Below, piece after piece: positions 42,394-51,261 of a stretch of 64,000 bases of DNA. Origin of the DNA: Actinobacteria bacterium IMCC26256 (GTDB lineage: Bacteria; Actinomycetota; Acidimicrobiia; IMCC26256); NCBI GenBank assembly GCA_001023575.1, contig CP011489.1:1611001-1675000 (forward strand). The letters run 5' to 3'. How positions within the stretch are numbered: position 1 is the stretch's first letter; every line of letters starts with the position of its first letter. The notes beneath the pieces are model-generated. The model did no database searches. It saw nothing but the letters and a program-made list of their open reading frames with translations, and was not told the DNA's origin. Both the position numbers and the translations under genes were made by a program.

Positions 42394-43464
42394 TCACGGG
42401 GACCACTTCTGCACCCGATGGTTTCCGTAGTCCGCGACGTAGAGATTTTTGTCCAGTATTGACACCGCTACCTTCGAGGGGAAGTTCAGCTGGTTCGCTG
42501 CCGAGCCGTATGCCGTACCACCCGCGACCTGGACACCGGAAGTTGTATTCGGCGCCCAACGCTGAACCCTATTGTTGTTGTAGTCCGCGACGTACACATT
42601 TTGCGCCTCATCTACCGCCACCCCATTGGCGGCGCTGAGCTGGTTCGCGTTAGAGCCGTAGCCATTGCCGCCTGCAACCGTCACACCTGAAGTCGCATTC
42701 AGCGCCCATTTCTGGACCCGATAGTTCGCGGCGTCCGCTACGTAGATATTTCCGGCGATATCTAGCGCCACACCAGACGGGGTGTTTAGCTGGTTCGCCG
42801 CAGCGCCCTGCCCGTTACCACCCGCGACCGTCACGCCTGAAGTCGCATTCGGCACCCACTTCTGAACTCGGTTGTTCGCAGTATCCGCGACGTAGAGGTT
42901 GCGCGCAGCATCCAGCGCCACACCGGTCGGGTATTGGAGCAGGTTCGCCGCCGACCCAGGGACCGTGCCCCCCGCCACCGTCACTCCGGAGCACGCACTA
43001 GAGCATCTCGCTACCCACTTCTGGACCCTATGGTTGTTCCAGTCCGCGATGTAGATGTTGCCCGAGGCATCCACTGCTACATCGCGCGGGGAGTCGAGTT
43101 GGTTCGGTTCCGATCCCTTCCCGTTGCCACCGGCGACCGTCACACCCTCAGTCGCACCGGGCACCCAGAGCTGAACCCGGTTATTCGCGGTGTCCGCGAC
43201 ATAAACCTTGTCGTCAGCATCAACCGCCACGCCACGCGGGTAATCGAGTTTCGTCGCAACGGAGCCGCGACCACTTCCCCCCGCCACGGTCTCGACATTC
43301 TTGTATTCGGAGACCGTCTCAACCAACAAGCCCCTGCGGCTGGCCTTGTCGGTGGAATGGTTCCTGTCCACAGCGACCCTCGCAGCGACACCAACCACCA
43401 GCAGGATTGCTAGCGCAACCACTCCCAGAAGCAAACCGCGACGCATTCGACGACTCCCGCCCAC
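42394..43464 (-). CDS. Membrane-anchored six-repeat NHL beta-propeller
   Basis: A 356-residue protein with one membrane helix (about 10-32) and six NHL repeats of about 50 residues, each running VAGG...NQL...P.GVAVD..GN.YVADT.NNRVQKW. Six repeats make one complete propeller outside the cell. NHL propellers bind proteins or sugars and some are enzymes. The GTG at 43464 has AGGAGG 7 bases upstream. The 150-base repeat unit is also visible at DNA level. Same strand as the lipoprotein, with a 165-base gap. Confidence 0.88.
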   Translation of the reverse strand: MGGSRRMRRGLLLGVVALAILLVVGVAARVAVDRNHSTDKASRRGLLVETVSEYKNVETVAGGSGRGSVATKLDYPRGVAVDADDKVYVADTANNRVQLWVPGATEGVTVAGGNGKGSEPNQLDSPRDVAVDASGNIYIADWNNHRVQKWVARCSSACSGVTVAGGTVPGSAANLLQYPTGVALDAARNLYVADTANNRVQKWVPNATSGVTVAGGNGQGAAANQLNTPSGVALDIAGNIYVADAANYRVQKWALNATSGVTVAGGNGYGSNANQLSAANGVAVDEAQNVYVADYNNNRVQRWAPNTTSGVQVAGGTAYGSAANQLNFPSKVAVSILDKNLYVADYGNHRVQKWSP

Positions 43465-43712
43465 AACAAGACCTCCTAAAGACCAACCACGATGGTTTGG
43501 AATCGAAATACTTTAGCAATCAAATGCAGAAAACTCTTTAACAAAATGGAGCGCACGCCAGAGCTCCCGCTGGATGGGGAAGCGGAAGTAATTGCTATAC
43601 GCTACCACCTGTCTTCCTATGCAGTATCCAGTTCATGCATGGGGTCTTCGCTAGCGACTCACGGAAAGGAGAAAAAGCGAGCCCCCCACCTCGTCTATTT
43701 CGCGAATGTCGA

Positions 43713-44267
43713 TCAGTCGCCTAACTGCGCGAGCCGTTCCTTTACCATGAGTCGCAGCAAGGGCGCATCGATCTTCCAATCCACTGGAATCTGCACGGTC
43801 TTCTTGTTTACCTTCAGACCTTTGAGTCGGGTGAGGACTGTCTCGGAGATCCCACCCCACGGGGCAAGAAGAAGGTGATTCTTCGCTCCCATCAGGCCGA
43901 AGATGTAGTCCTTACCGTGGCGCAGCATCGGCTGGTTCCACGCTATTACCAACTCGAGGTCCGGGTACTTCGAGAGGATTGCAGCGAAGACCGCTCGCGC
44001 AGTCTTCTCCCGCTCCCCACCGAGGCTTAGGAAGTAATCCTCCGGTGTCGCGACTCGTCTACTACTCGTTGACCCACGCGCATACATGACTAGAGCGTTC
44101 GCATGTGTCTGACTGAATCCGAATTTCTCGCGCAGCAGGGAGATCTGCTCGGCGTATTTCGCATCTCCTAACTTGCCAAGCGCCTCTAGATAAAACTTTA
44201 CGGGCTTGCCATATTTCTTCTCGATTGCCGGGAAATAAGAAGAGCGATCGCTCGATGCTTCAGGCAT
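43713..44267 (-). CDS. DUF4287 plus DUF1801-like protein
   Basis: A 184-residue protein. Residues about 10-65 (YFPAIEKKYGKPVKFYLEAL, FGFSQTHANALVMYARG) match the DUF4287 domain and the C-terminal 110 residues (ELVIAWNQPMLRHGKDYIFG, NHLLLAPWGG) resemble the DUF1801/YdhG fold. Neither has a proven reaction. It lies alone between the NHL gene and a DoxX gene on the same strand. Confidence 0.75.
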   Translation of the reverse strand: MPEASSDRSSYFPAIEKKYGKPVKFYLEALGKLGDAKYAEQISLLREKFGFSQTHANALVMYARGSTSSRRVATPEDYFLSLGGEREKTARAVFAAILSKYPDLELVIAWNQPMLRHGKDYIFGLMGAKNHLLLAPWGGISETVLTRLKGLKVNKKTVQIPVDWKIDAPLLRLMVKERLAQLGD

Positions 44268-44369
44268 GCCACAAGAATAACTTTGAGGGAGAATTAGCTC
44301 AAGTCAAAACTATTCGGATCTAAGACGCGGCGTCCTTGCCGGGCGGCGATGAAACGGTTCGCCTAATAA

Positions 44370-44720
44370 CTATCGAGAGAGTTGAAGCGCAGCAGTTACT
44401 GCAGCCATTAAAAATAGGAAAATCGCCGGCAGCGACTCCTTGATTGGTTCTTTGATTCGAACATGCGCAGCAACTGCGCAGAGGAAATAAAGAGCGAGAC
44501 CAATTGCAGCTGCGGCACCGAGCGGCGGAACCCAAATGCCGATTACCAAACCCAAGGCCCCAAGAATCTCGAGAGCTGCCAGCAACGGGATTCGATTCTC
44601 AGGTACACCTACGCCTGTAAGTGTTGCGATCACCTTTGGTTGACGAGTGAGTTTCCCGATGCCAGACAGCGTCGCGGCCAGACCAGTAAATGCTCCGAAG
44701 ATAATTAGTGCAGTGCTCAT
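44370..44720 (-). CDS. DoxX-like membrane protein
   Basis: A 116-residue protein with four hydrophobic helices: ALIIFGAFTGLAATLSG, IPLLAALEILGALGLVIG, AAAIGLALYFLCAVAAH and AIFLFLMAAVTAALQL. The pattern and KLTRQPKVIATLTGVGVPE fit the DoxX family, small inner-membrane proteins linked to redox stress in some actinobacteria. Confidence 0.8.
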   Translation of the reverse strand: MSTALIIFGAFTGLAATLSGIGKLTRQPKVIATLTGVGVPENRIPLLAALEILGALGLVIGIWVPPLGAAAAIGLALYFLCAVAAHVRIKEPIKESLPAIFLFLMAAVTAALQLSR

Positions 44721-44797
44721 AGCTAACTCTCGCTTCTGATCGGTTGAGCCCGAGGCGGGCAGTACTAGTGCGAACGGCGTCTAGTGCCGACTCTGAT

Positions 44798-45109
44798 CTA
44801 GCGCCCTGGGGGTGCGTGGATAATCGAGACTGAGTGGGTCGTGGTTGATGCATGGCGAAATACAGCCAACTCGCGATACTCGGGAGAGTTCCACCACGCT
44901 AGGCAGGCTTCCTCAGAGTCGAAACCGATTATCACAGTGCGCCCAGCCTCGCGTTCTCCTTCGAGCATCATGGGAGCGTCGTCGTAGGTAATGAAGCGGC
45001 CACCGTGGGCTTTAAGTATTGGGAAGAATCCACTCTCGTACTTGCGATACCCATCGCGGTCATTCACTGTGAAATGAGCGATGAAGTGAACTGGCGATGC
45101 ATCGGGCAT
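44798..45109 (-). CDS. DUF1330 family protein
   Basis: A 103-residue protein: FIAHFTVNDRDGYRKYESGF, AHGGRFITYDD, RTVIIGFDSEEACLAWWNSPEY, the standard DUF1330 pattern of a dimeric ferredoxin-like fold. Function unknown. GGAG lies 5-8 bases before the ATG. Same strand as DoxX and divergent from the TetR gene. Confidence 0.85.
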   Translation of the reverse strand: MPDASPVHFIAHFTVNDRDGYRKYESGFFPILKAHGGRFITYDDAPMMLEGEREAGRTVIIGFDSEEACLAWWNSPEYRELAVFRHASTTTHSVSIIHAPPGR

Positions 45110-45238
45110 TCTTGCTCCTACGGTAAAAGTTCGAACGGGTCTTAATTGGCTCTGATCAAGGAACCGTAGGTGGTCTTTGGGGTAAGTAGCCGGATGGGGA
45201 CGGGCATCACCTCCGAATTGGGCAGGTATGGTCTCCCT

Positions 45239-45850
45239 ATGGCCAAACGCGCACCAAATAGTGACGAGACCGATCTCGCACTTCTCCGTGCAATGGCCGA
45301 TGAGATTAGGAGAGTTGGGGTTGCGAACGCTCGAGTCTCAGCTGTACTCAGCGAGGTAAACGTCTCCCCTAGTTCGCTTTATCACCACTTTGGAAGCAAG
45401 GAAGAGCTAGTCGTCGCAGCGCAATTACAGATCGCGCGCGAGGACAATCTCAATGAGGATGCTGGGATACTTGAGATCGGCAAGAACCTCTCTACACACG
45501 AAGAGTTCTTAGCCTTTATAACCCTTCAATTGAGGCGGGCAGCAACAGACCCCGCAAACATCCCTGTGCGCGAGGCTCGAGTTATCGCTGCGGCATCAGC
45601 TTTTGGTAATGCAAACATTCCATCTGGCCTCGCACGCCCTCAGCGAGCCCTGATAGAGGCGACCTCAGAGGTGCTGCGCTCTGGACAGGAGCGCGGAATT
45701 GCCAACCCAGACTTTGATCCATTCGCATATGCAGCTTTCTTTCACGGATTGACATTGAGCCTCGCATTGATAAATCGAAACCTCACCGAGGTTGAGGACT
45801 GGCTTGCAATCGCAATACCAGCAGCCCTCGCTCCCATACGAATGAAATAG
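45239..45850 (+). CDS. TetR family transcriptional regulator
   Basis: A 203-residue regulator. The N-terminal helix-turn-helix reads VGVANARVSAVLSEVNVSPSSLYHHFGSKEELV (given here as its key span, residues about 22-54). The remainder is a ligand-binding helical domain. ATG 45239 has TATGGT ending 6 bases upstream, so it is leaderless; an upstream in-frame start at 45170 is unlikely. Divergent from the DUF1330/DoxX genes and followed by an SDR on the same strand; both are candidate targets. Confidence 0.85.
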   Translation: MAKRAPNSDETDLALLRAMADEIRRVGVANARVSAVLSEVNVSPSSLYHHFGSKEELVVAAQLQIAREDNLNEDAGILEIGKNLSTHEEFLAFITLQLRRAATDPANIPVREARVIAAASAFGNANIPSGLARPQRALIEATSEVLRSGQERGIANPDFDPFAYAAFFHGLTLSLALINRNLTEVEDWLAIAIPAALAPIRMK

Positions 45851-45921
45851 CGATTGCACGTCGTGGCGTAGAATCTTCTCTCGATGTTTTGACCCCTAAA
45901 TAAGAAATGACTGAGGACTCA

Positions 45922-46680
45922 ATGAGCAAGACTGTGATGATTACTGGCGCAGGTTCCGGATTTGGGAAGGCAGCAAGTATCGCTCTTGCCGAGCGAGGCC
46001 ACCATGTGATCGCTACTACTGAGACCGATGCCCATGTTGAGGAGCTTCGTGCCGAGGCACCCGAACTTCAAGTGGAGCGAATCGATATAACCAACGCCCA
46101 AGACATCGAGAAGGTCGCTGCTTGGGAGGTTGACGTACTGATTAATAACGCTGGAGTCGGGCAGACAGGGCCGCTTGCTGATGTTCCGATGGAGCGAGTT
46201 CGACGCACCTTTGAGGTCAATGTCTTTGGGACACTCGCCGTTACTCAGGCTGTCGTTAAAGGAATGGCGACACGTGGCTCTGGGCGGATCATCATCGTCT
46301 CCTCGATAGCGGGAGTCGCAGTTGCGCCAACATTTGGCCCCTATGCAATGACGAAGCACGCGCTTCAAGCAATGGGCAAGGCAATGCGCGCCGAGCTCGC
46401 TCCACTTGGAATTGATGTGACCCTTCTCAACCCAGGCCCATACCAGACAGGGTTCAACGACAGAATGGCCGATTCAATGTGGGAGTGGTTCGGCGCAGAG
46501 TCTGTCAACGCCCCCGCAACCGATGTATTCAAGATGATCAGCGGATTTGTGACCACAGGGCAGATGGACCCCGCCGAGGTAGTTCAGCGCATGGTCGAGT
46601 TAACTGAGGCTGAGACCACCAACGAATCCAACTTCGTGCCCCACGAGCTAGAGGCCCAACTCACAGGGCGCACCTCCTAA
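45922..46680 (+). CDS. Classical SDR oxidoreductase
   Basis: A 252-residue short-chain dehydrogenase: MITGAGSGFGKAASIAL, NNAGVGQTGPL, the catalytic serine in IVSSIAGV and YAMTKHAL. ATG 45922 follows GAGGA closely; an ATG at 45907 in frame is the alternative. It follows the TetR gene by 71 bases. A perfect 52-bp palindrome begins 13 bases after its stop. Confidence 0.85.
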   Translation: MSKTVMITGAGSGFGKAASIALAERGHHVIATTETDAHVEELRAEAPELQVERIDITNAQDIEKVAAWEVDVLINNAGVGQTGPLADVPMERVRRTFEVNVFGTLAVTQAVVKGMATRGSGRIIIVSSIAGVAVAPTFGPYAMTKHALQAMGKAMRAELAPLGIDVTLLNPGPYQTGFNDRMADSMWEWFGAESVNAPATDVFKMISGFVTTGQMDPAEVVQRMVELTEAETTNESNFVPHELEAQLTGRTS

Positions 46681-46692
46681 GCCTCAAGGCTC

Positions 46693-46744
46693 CGAACTTC
46701 GGGTAGTTATTGTCGCTATAGCGACAATAACTACCCGAAGTTCG
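46693..46744. repeat. Perfect 52-bp palindrome
   Basis: Bases 46693-46718 are the exact reverse complement of 46719-46744 with no loop; the centre reads GTCGCTATAGCGAC. The next flanking pair (C and A) no longer matches. It sits between the SDR stop and the enoyl-CoA hydratase start. Without a loop or T-run it is not an ordinary terminator. A large protein-binding site, a cruciform, or a sequencing/assembly fold-back are possible. Confidence 0.9.
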
Positions 46745-46778
46745 ATGTGGATGTGCGGGTTGGTGCGATGATGCCCCA

Positions 46779-47516
46779 GTGGCAGATGATGAACTACTAG
46801 TACTGCGGCACGACCGCGACGGCCTCTCTACCCTCACTCTTAATCGACCGGACAAACTCAACTCTCTTACCCCTGGAGTATTCGTCGCACTTCGTGATCA
46901 CCTCGAGGCGATCGCGGTTGATGTAACTGTTAACTGCGTCGTGCTCCAAGGTGCAGGGCGTTCGTTCTGTGCGGGCCACGACCTCGCTGCAATCTCCACC
47001 GGCGAGCGCGCACCTAGCAAACACTTTGAGCCTGAGACGGTTGATCTCCTTGAGCAACTCCCCCAGCCGACAATTGCACGGCTACATGGGCATTGTTTTA
47101 CAGGAGGTCTCGAACTCGCTCTCGCATGTGACGTTCTCATTGCAGCGACGAATACAAAACTTGGAGACACTCACGGCCAGTGGGGGCTAGTGCCGATCTG
47201 GGGAATGTCGGTTCGCCTACCAGAGCGCGTCGGTAACTCCATGGCAAAGCAGTTGATGTTTACGAGTCGACGTATTAGCGGAGCGACTGCACACGAGATC
47301 GGTCTTGTGGATTTTGCAGTACCAGAGGACGAGCTCGACTCCGAGGTTGCACGGATGGCGGCGGAGATTCTTATGAACTCCCCCGGCACGAATAGACGAG
47401 TAAAACTCCTCATCGCCGATCGCTCCGAGCGAACTCGCATTGACGCTTTACTCCACGAACGAACACTCCCCCACGGTTTACCTGAGGACATGGCTGAGAG
47501 ACTCGCCGGTGGTTGA
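46779..47516 (+). CDS. Enoyl-CoA hydratase/isomerase family
   Basis: A 245-residue crotonase-fold protein: LTLNRPDKLNSL, QGAGRSFCAGHDL (oxyanion hole), HGHCFTGGLELALACD. The second oxyanion position is GGLEL. GTG 46779 is the only sensible start and has no clear ribosome site. It overlaps the acyl-CoA dehydrogenase by 8 bases, so both act together, probably in beta-oxidation-like degradation. Confidence 0.88.
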   Translation: MADDELLVLRHDRDGLSTLTLNRPDKLNSLTPGVFVALRDHLEAIAVDVTVNCVVLQGAGRSFCAGHDLAAISTGERAPSKHFEPETVDLLEQLPQPTIARLHGHCFTGGLELALACDVLIAATNTKLGDTHGQWGLVPIWGMSVRLPERVGNSMAKQLMFTSRRISGATAHEIGLVDFAVPEDELDSEVARMAAEILMNSPGTNRRVKLLIADRSERTRIDALLHERTLPHGLPEDMAERLAGG

Positions 47517-48762
47517 TCCAACGCTTTCGCTCAAAGATTTCCCGGGCCGCGCGGAGCTCGAGTCGCTCCTCCTAACGCTTCTACCCGAATCTTGGGTGGA
47601 GGCAGTGCGCTCAGGCGATGAAGAAGCCGTCGAGTTACTTAAAGAGGGCCTCAACAAACCTGTTGTGGTGCGCACACTTGGCGAGGCAGGCTGGGTAGCG
47701 CCTCACTATGCGGTAGAGCATGGAGGACGCGGCCTCTCGCGTGATGATGCAGTAGCTGCGCTCACGCTTCTTAATGTCTGGGATGTGCCCCATGTGCCCG
47801 GTGGATCTGGTCTCCCACTCGCTGCTCCAACGATCGAGCAGTGGGCCGACGACGATACAAAGCGACACCTCTTGCCCCCGCTTGTGAGCGGTGCGCAGCG
47901 TTGGTGCCAACTCTTCTCGGAGCCTGGCGCAGGCTCTGATATGGCTTCGCTTGCAACAACAGCGGTTCGCGATGGCGATGAGTGGGTCGTCAACGGACAG
48001 AAGGTCTGGACCACTTTTGGTCATCACTCGGAACGAGCAATGTTGATTGCTCGCACCGACCCTGACCTGCCGAAGCACAAGGGCATCACATACTTCGGCC
48101 TAGATATGAAGGCTCCCGGAGTTGAGATACGGCCTCTCATAAATATTGCAGGGCAACTCGAGTTCAATGAAGTTTTCTTAACCGATGTGAGAGTCCCCGA
48201 TATTGATCGCATCGGGCCAGTCGGCGAGGGCTGGGCTGCGGCCATGACAACTCTCGGAGCAGAGCGCCATGCACTATCTGGCTCCGGAAAGAAGAAGCGC
48301 AGAGCATCGGATGAGATCCTCGGTGGAAAACCGTACGCAGAGGTCGAGCAGATGGCGGTGCTTCGCGGGATTGGGGGCGATCCGGTTGCGCGTCAACGCT
48401 TGATGAATGAGTACATCGCAGGGCGCGTGCTCACCATGAACCTCCAGAGAGCGCGTGACCGTGCAGCCGCTGGATATGCACCCGGGCCTGAGGGGTCATT
48501 AACAAAGATATCAAAGGCAGCATCGAATCAGCATCTACAAGAAGTGGCGATCGAACTACTTGGTGCCGACGCGATGGCCTGGATGCCCGATGACCTAGAG
48601 ACCCCAGAGTGGATTGCACAGTTCTTGAGGACGCGGGCCAACTCCATCGAAGGAGGCACCTCAGAGATCCAGCGAAACATTATTGGGGAGCGCGTTCTTG
48701 GACTTCCGCGAGAGCCTGATGCATTCAAGGGCCAGCCTTGGCGTTTAGTCCCTCGCAGTTAA
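47509..48762 (+). CDS. Acyl-CoA dehydrogenase family protein
   Basis: A 417-residue FAD enzyme. QLFSEPGAGSDMASLATTA and WVVNGQKVWTTFGHHSE are the core acyl-CoA dehydrogenase motifs and SIEGGTSEIQRNIIGERVLGLPR-type residues close the protein. GTG 47509 lies inside the hydratase end. In this subgroup (FadE-like of actinobacteria) substrates are often sterol side chains or branched acids; the exact one is unknown. Confidence 0.9.
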   Translation: MVDPTLSLKDFPGRAELESLLLTLLPESWVEAVRSGDEEAVELLKEGLNKPVVVRTLGEAGWVAPHYAVEHGGRGLSRDDAVAALTLLNVWDVPHVPGGSGLPLAAPTIEQWADDDTKRHLLPPLVSGAQRWCQLFSEPGAGSDMASLATTAVRDGDEWVVNGQKVWTTFGHHSERAMLIARTDPDLPKHKGITYFGLDMKAPGVEIRPLINIAGQLEFNEVFLTDVRVPDIDRIGPVGEGWAAAMTTLGAERHALSGSGKKKRRASDEILGGKPYAEVEQMAVLRGIGGDPVARQRLMNEYIAGRVLTMNLQRARDRAAAGYAPGPEGSLTKISKAASNQHLQEVAIELLGADAMAWMPDDLETPEWIAQFLRTRANSIEGGTSEIQRNIIGERVLGLPREPDAFKGQPWRLVPRS

Positions 48763-48780
48763 CGGTTACAGGAGATTCTG

Positions 48781-49614
48781 ATGGCGAATCAACAACCAAA
48801 CCGAGACCCGAGGTCCTTGGATTTCGTCTGGACGGATCTAGCGCTATCCGATTCGCGGCGACGGATTACCGACGCTCAAGTTGAGCAGTTCAATCGTGAT
48901 GGCTACTTCATCATTGAAGATTTAATCTCTCCAGAATCCCTAACAGCAGTCCTGTCCGTTGCCGATGAATACTGCGACTCTATTGATTCCCTGCTGAAGT
49001 CAGTACCTGATGAACGACTATTTATTGCCGAGCGCGGTGCTATTACTTTTGCCCCGCATGCAGCAGCACAGTTTGAGCCAATACGCGAGTTTGTATCGTC
49101 GAGAAGTGTTACTGACGTCGTCTTTGACATGCTCGGCCCGGATGCTCGCCTCTATCACGACCAGTTTGTATACAAAGGCCACGAGAAACCACGTCGCTTT
49201 CCTTGGCACCAAGACAACGGGTATTCATTCGTTAGCCCAGAGAGTTATTTAACAATCTGGATAGCGCTTAGTGACGCTACGGTTGAGTCAGGTTGTGTGT
49301 GGGTTGCTCCCGGGATGCATCGCAATGGAACGCTGCTCCACACCTACATCGAGCCCCTCGGCTGGCAGTGCTTCGATGATCCGCCTTTAGATCCTGTAGC
49401 CGCACCGATCAAGGCCGGGGATGCAGTCGTCTTCTCGAGCATTACTCCTCATCTAACCGGGCCCAATCTCTCGAACGAAATTCGCAAGGCATACATAATT
49501 CAGTTTGTGGGGTTAGGTGCCACTCGGTTCGGGAATGACGACCCGGCCGAGGGGCTCTCACTCGATGATGACGCAAAATTCCCTCTCATCCTCAGGGGCG
49601 GAGTCCCTACATAA
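48781..49614 (+). CDS. Phytanoyl-CoA dioxygenase (PhyH) family
   Basis: A 277-residue Fe(II)/2-oxoglutarate oxygenase. FPWHQDNGYSF gives the metal ligands His143 and Asp145, with His224 in ITPHLTGPN. AGGAGA lies 7 bases before ATG and the gene follows the acyl-CoA dehydrogenase by 18 bases. PhyH enzymes hydroxylate branched acyl-CoA or other lipids. Confidence 0.88.
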   Translation: MANQQPNRDPRSLDFVWTDLALSDSRRRITDAQVEQFNRDGYFIIEDLISPESLTAVLSVADEYCDSIDSLLKSVPDERLFIAERGAITFAPHAAAQFEPIREFVSSRSVTDVVFDMLGPDARLYHDQFVYKGHEKPRRFPWHQDNGYSFVSPESYLTIWIALSDATVESGCVWVAPGMHRNGTLLHTYIEPLGWQCFDDPPLDPVAAPIKAGDAVVFSSITPHLTGPNLSNEIRKAYIIQFVGLGATRFGNDDPAEGLSLDDDAKFPLILRGGVPT

Positions 49615-49698
49615 GAGATTCGGCCGGCCACCAGCCCCGCCTCGAGCCGCCTCGGGTCGGATCGAGAACGCAGACCGTCTTCTGTGCGACGATGAGGC

Positions 49699-50640
49699 GT
49701 GCAGAGAGTCCCGGTAGTCGACATATCAAATCCAAGTTCGACCGATCTAGGAGCGATCGACTCGGCTTGTAGAGACCATGGCTTCTTTCTCCTCGCTGGC
49801 CATGGCCTAGACGAGATAATCGCTGAGACATGGGCACAGACGACTCGATTCTTTGATGCAGATCGCTCACTACGCAAGTCCGTAGAGCGGTCACTTGAGA
49901 ATCCGCTCGGTTACTTTGATCGCGAGCTTACAAAACGAGAGCGTGACCATAAAGAGGTATTCGACTTCATAGACCCGTCAGTTGAGCGCCTCGACGCACG
50001 CAATCGGTGGCCGGAAGACCTCGAGGGATTCCGTTCAACACTCAATCATTACTTCGATGCGTTTAGCGATCTCACCGCAGAGACAATCAGTCTTCTCCAT
50101 GACGCACTCGCTCTCTCTGCAGAGTCGCGAGCGCTAACTTCCTTCGATAGAAATAGCAGCACTGTTCGACTAAACCATTACACGCTTGGTGACCCTGTAC
50201 CCGAGAGCGAGCGTGATGGCCTAGCAGTACTCGGCAAGACCGCTCTTGGGTATCACACCGACCCTGGGGCGATTACCCTGCTACTTCAGGACGAGACCGG
50301 CGGGTTGCAGGCCGAGTCGTTAGATGATGGGTGGATTGATGTTCCACCGACTACGGGAACCGTTGTTGTGAATCTCGGTGACTGCATGCAGGCCTGGACC
50401 AACGACCGATATCGCGCCGCAGTACATCGAGTACTGCCAATGACCACGAAGCGGCGCTTCAGCATCCCGTACTTTGCTAATCCGCATAGAGATGCCATGG
50501 TCTCTCCTCTCCCCGAGCTCTCCATTGGCGGAGCACGGTATGGAGAGTTTGCGTGGCGCGATCACATGGCGGCGCGGGCATACGATAATTTCTCGGATCT
50601 TGGCAAGGCTGATACGCAGTTAAGCGATTACGGCATCTAG
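49699..50640 (+). CDS. Isopenicillin-N-synthase-like 2OG-Fe(II) oxygenase
   Basis: A 313-residue oxygenase. VPVVDIS at the start, GFFLLAGHGL, GYHTDPGAITLLLQD (His186, Asp188), AAVHRVL (His243) and KRRFSIPYF (2-oxoglutarate-binding Arg/Ser) form the full set. GTG 49699 has no ribosome site. It is the second iron oxygenase in this cluster. Confidence 0.88.
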   Translation: MQRVPVVDISNPSSTDLGAIDSACRDHGFFLLAGHGLDEIIAETWAQTTRFFDADRSLRKSVERSLENPLGYFDRELTKRERDHKEVFDFIDPSVERLDARNRWPEDLEGFRSTLNHYFDAFSDLTAETISLLHDALALSAESRALTSFDRNSSTVRLNHYTLGDPVPESERDGLAVLGKTALGYHTDPGAITLLLQDETGGLQAESLDDGWIDVPPTTGTVVVNLGDCMQAWTNDRYRAAVHRVLPMTTKRRFSIPYFANPHRDAMVSPLPELSIGGARYGEFAWRDHMAARAYDNFSDLGKADTQLSDYGI

Positions 50641-50782
50641 CTACGTCAATATCTAGTTACGCCAAGTGATGACCTCGGCACTACCTATACCTTGCCCCGG
50701 AAGCGTTCAGAGCGGATAGCTCGATATAGCCAGAGAAAGCTATTGGCGCAGAATCACCCCGCGCGCGTTAGCCTGCGCAGAT

Positions 50783-51244
50783 ATGCAGGGATCAGTAAGA
50801 ATTCAAATGAAGGCCACACCCGATCAAATCTGGGCACTCGTCTCAGATGTCACCAAGATTGGCCTATACAGCCCTGAGACCTTCGAGGCCGAGTGGCTCG
50901 ATGGAGCAACAGGGCCCGCTGTAGATGTGCGCTTTCGCGGGCACGTCAAACGCAATGGACGCGGCCCCACCTACTGGGCCAACTGCTACATCACAGAGTG
51001 CGAGCCGGGAAGCATCTTTGAGTTTGGCGTAGGCGAGCCCGGTAAAGCCCTCAACACCTGGCGCTACGAGATCACACCCACCGATGCAGGCTCAGAGGTA
51101 ACAGAGTCTTTTCAACTGACTCAAACCGCGGCCATGCGCGTCTACTGGGCGTTACTCGGTTGGGCAAGAGGCAAGACGAATGAACGCGGAATGCTCCAGA
51201 CACTTGAGCGCATCAAAGCAGAGGTAGAGGCACCGAGCGCTTAA
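50783..51244 (+). CDS. SRPBCC (START-like) protein
   Basis: A 153-residue ligand-binding protein: VRIQMKATPDQIWALVSDV, LYSPETFEAEW, then a sheet and a long C-terminal helix. It resembles the protein encoded at 7032-7493. TAGCCT ends 8 bases before ATG 50783, suggesting a leaderless message. Probably binds a hydrophobic molecule handled by the neighbouring oxygenases. Confidence 0.78.
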   Translation: MQGSVRIQMKATPDQIWALVSDVTKIGLYSPETFEAEWLDGATGPAVDVRFRGHVKRNGRGPTYWANCYITECEPGSIFEFGVGEPGKALNTWRYEITPTDAGSEVTESFQLTQTAAMRVYWALLGWARGKTNERGMLQTLERIKAEVEAPSA

Positions 51245-51261
51245 CAGCCCTGCACCAAGTA

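Noticed and set aside
42394-43464. DNA repeats in this stretch as a CRISPR array
   Set aside because: The period is about 150 bases and is explained by the six NHL protein repeats.
39812-43700. An integrative element inserted at the tmRNA 3' end
   Set aside because: No integrase, excisionase or duplicated tmRNA end is visible, so only a weak island suspicion is kept.
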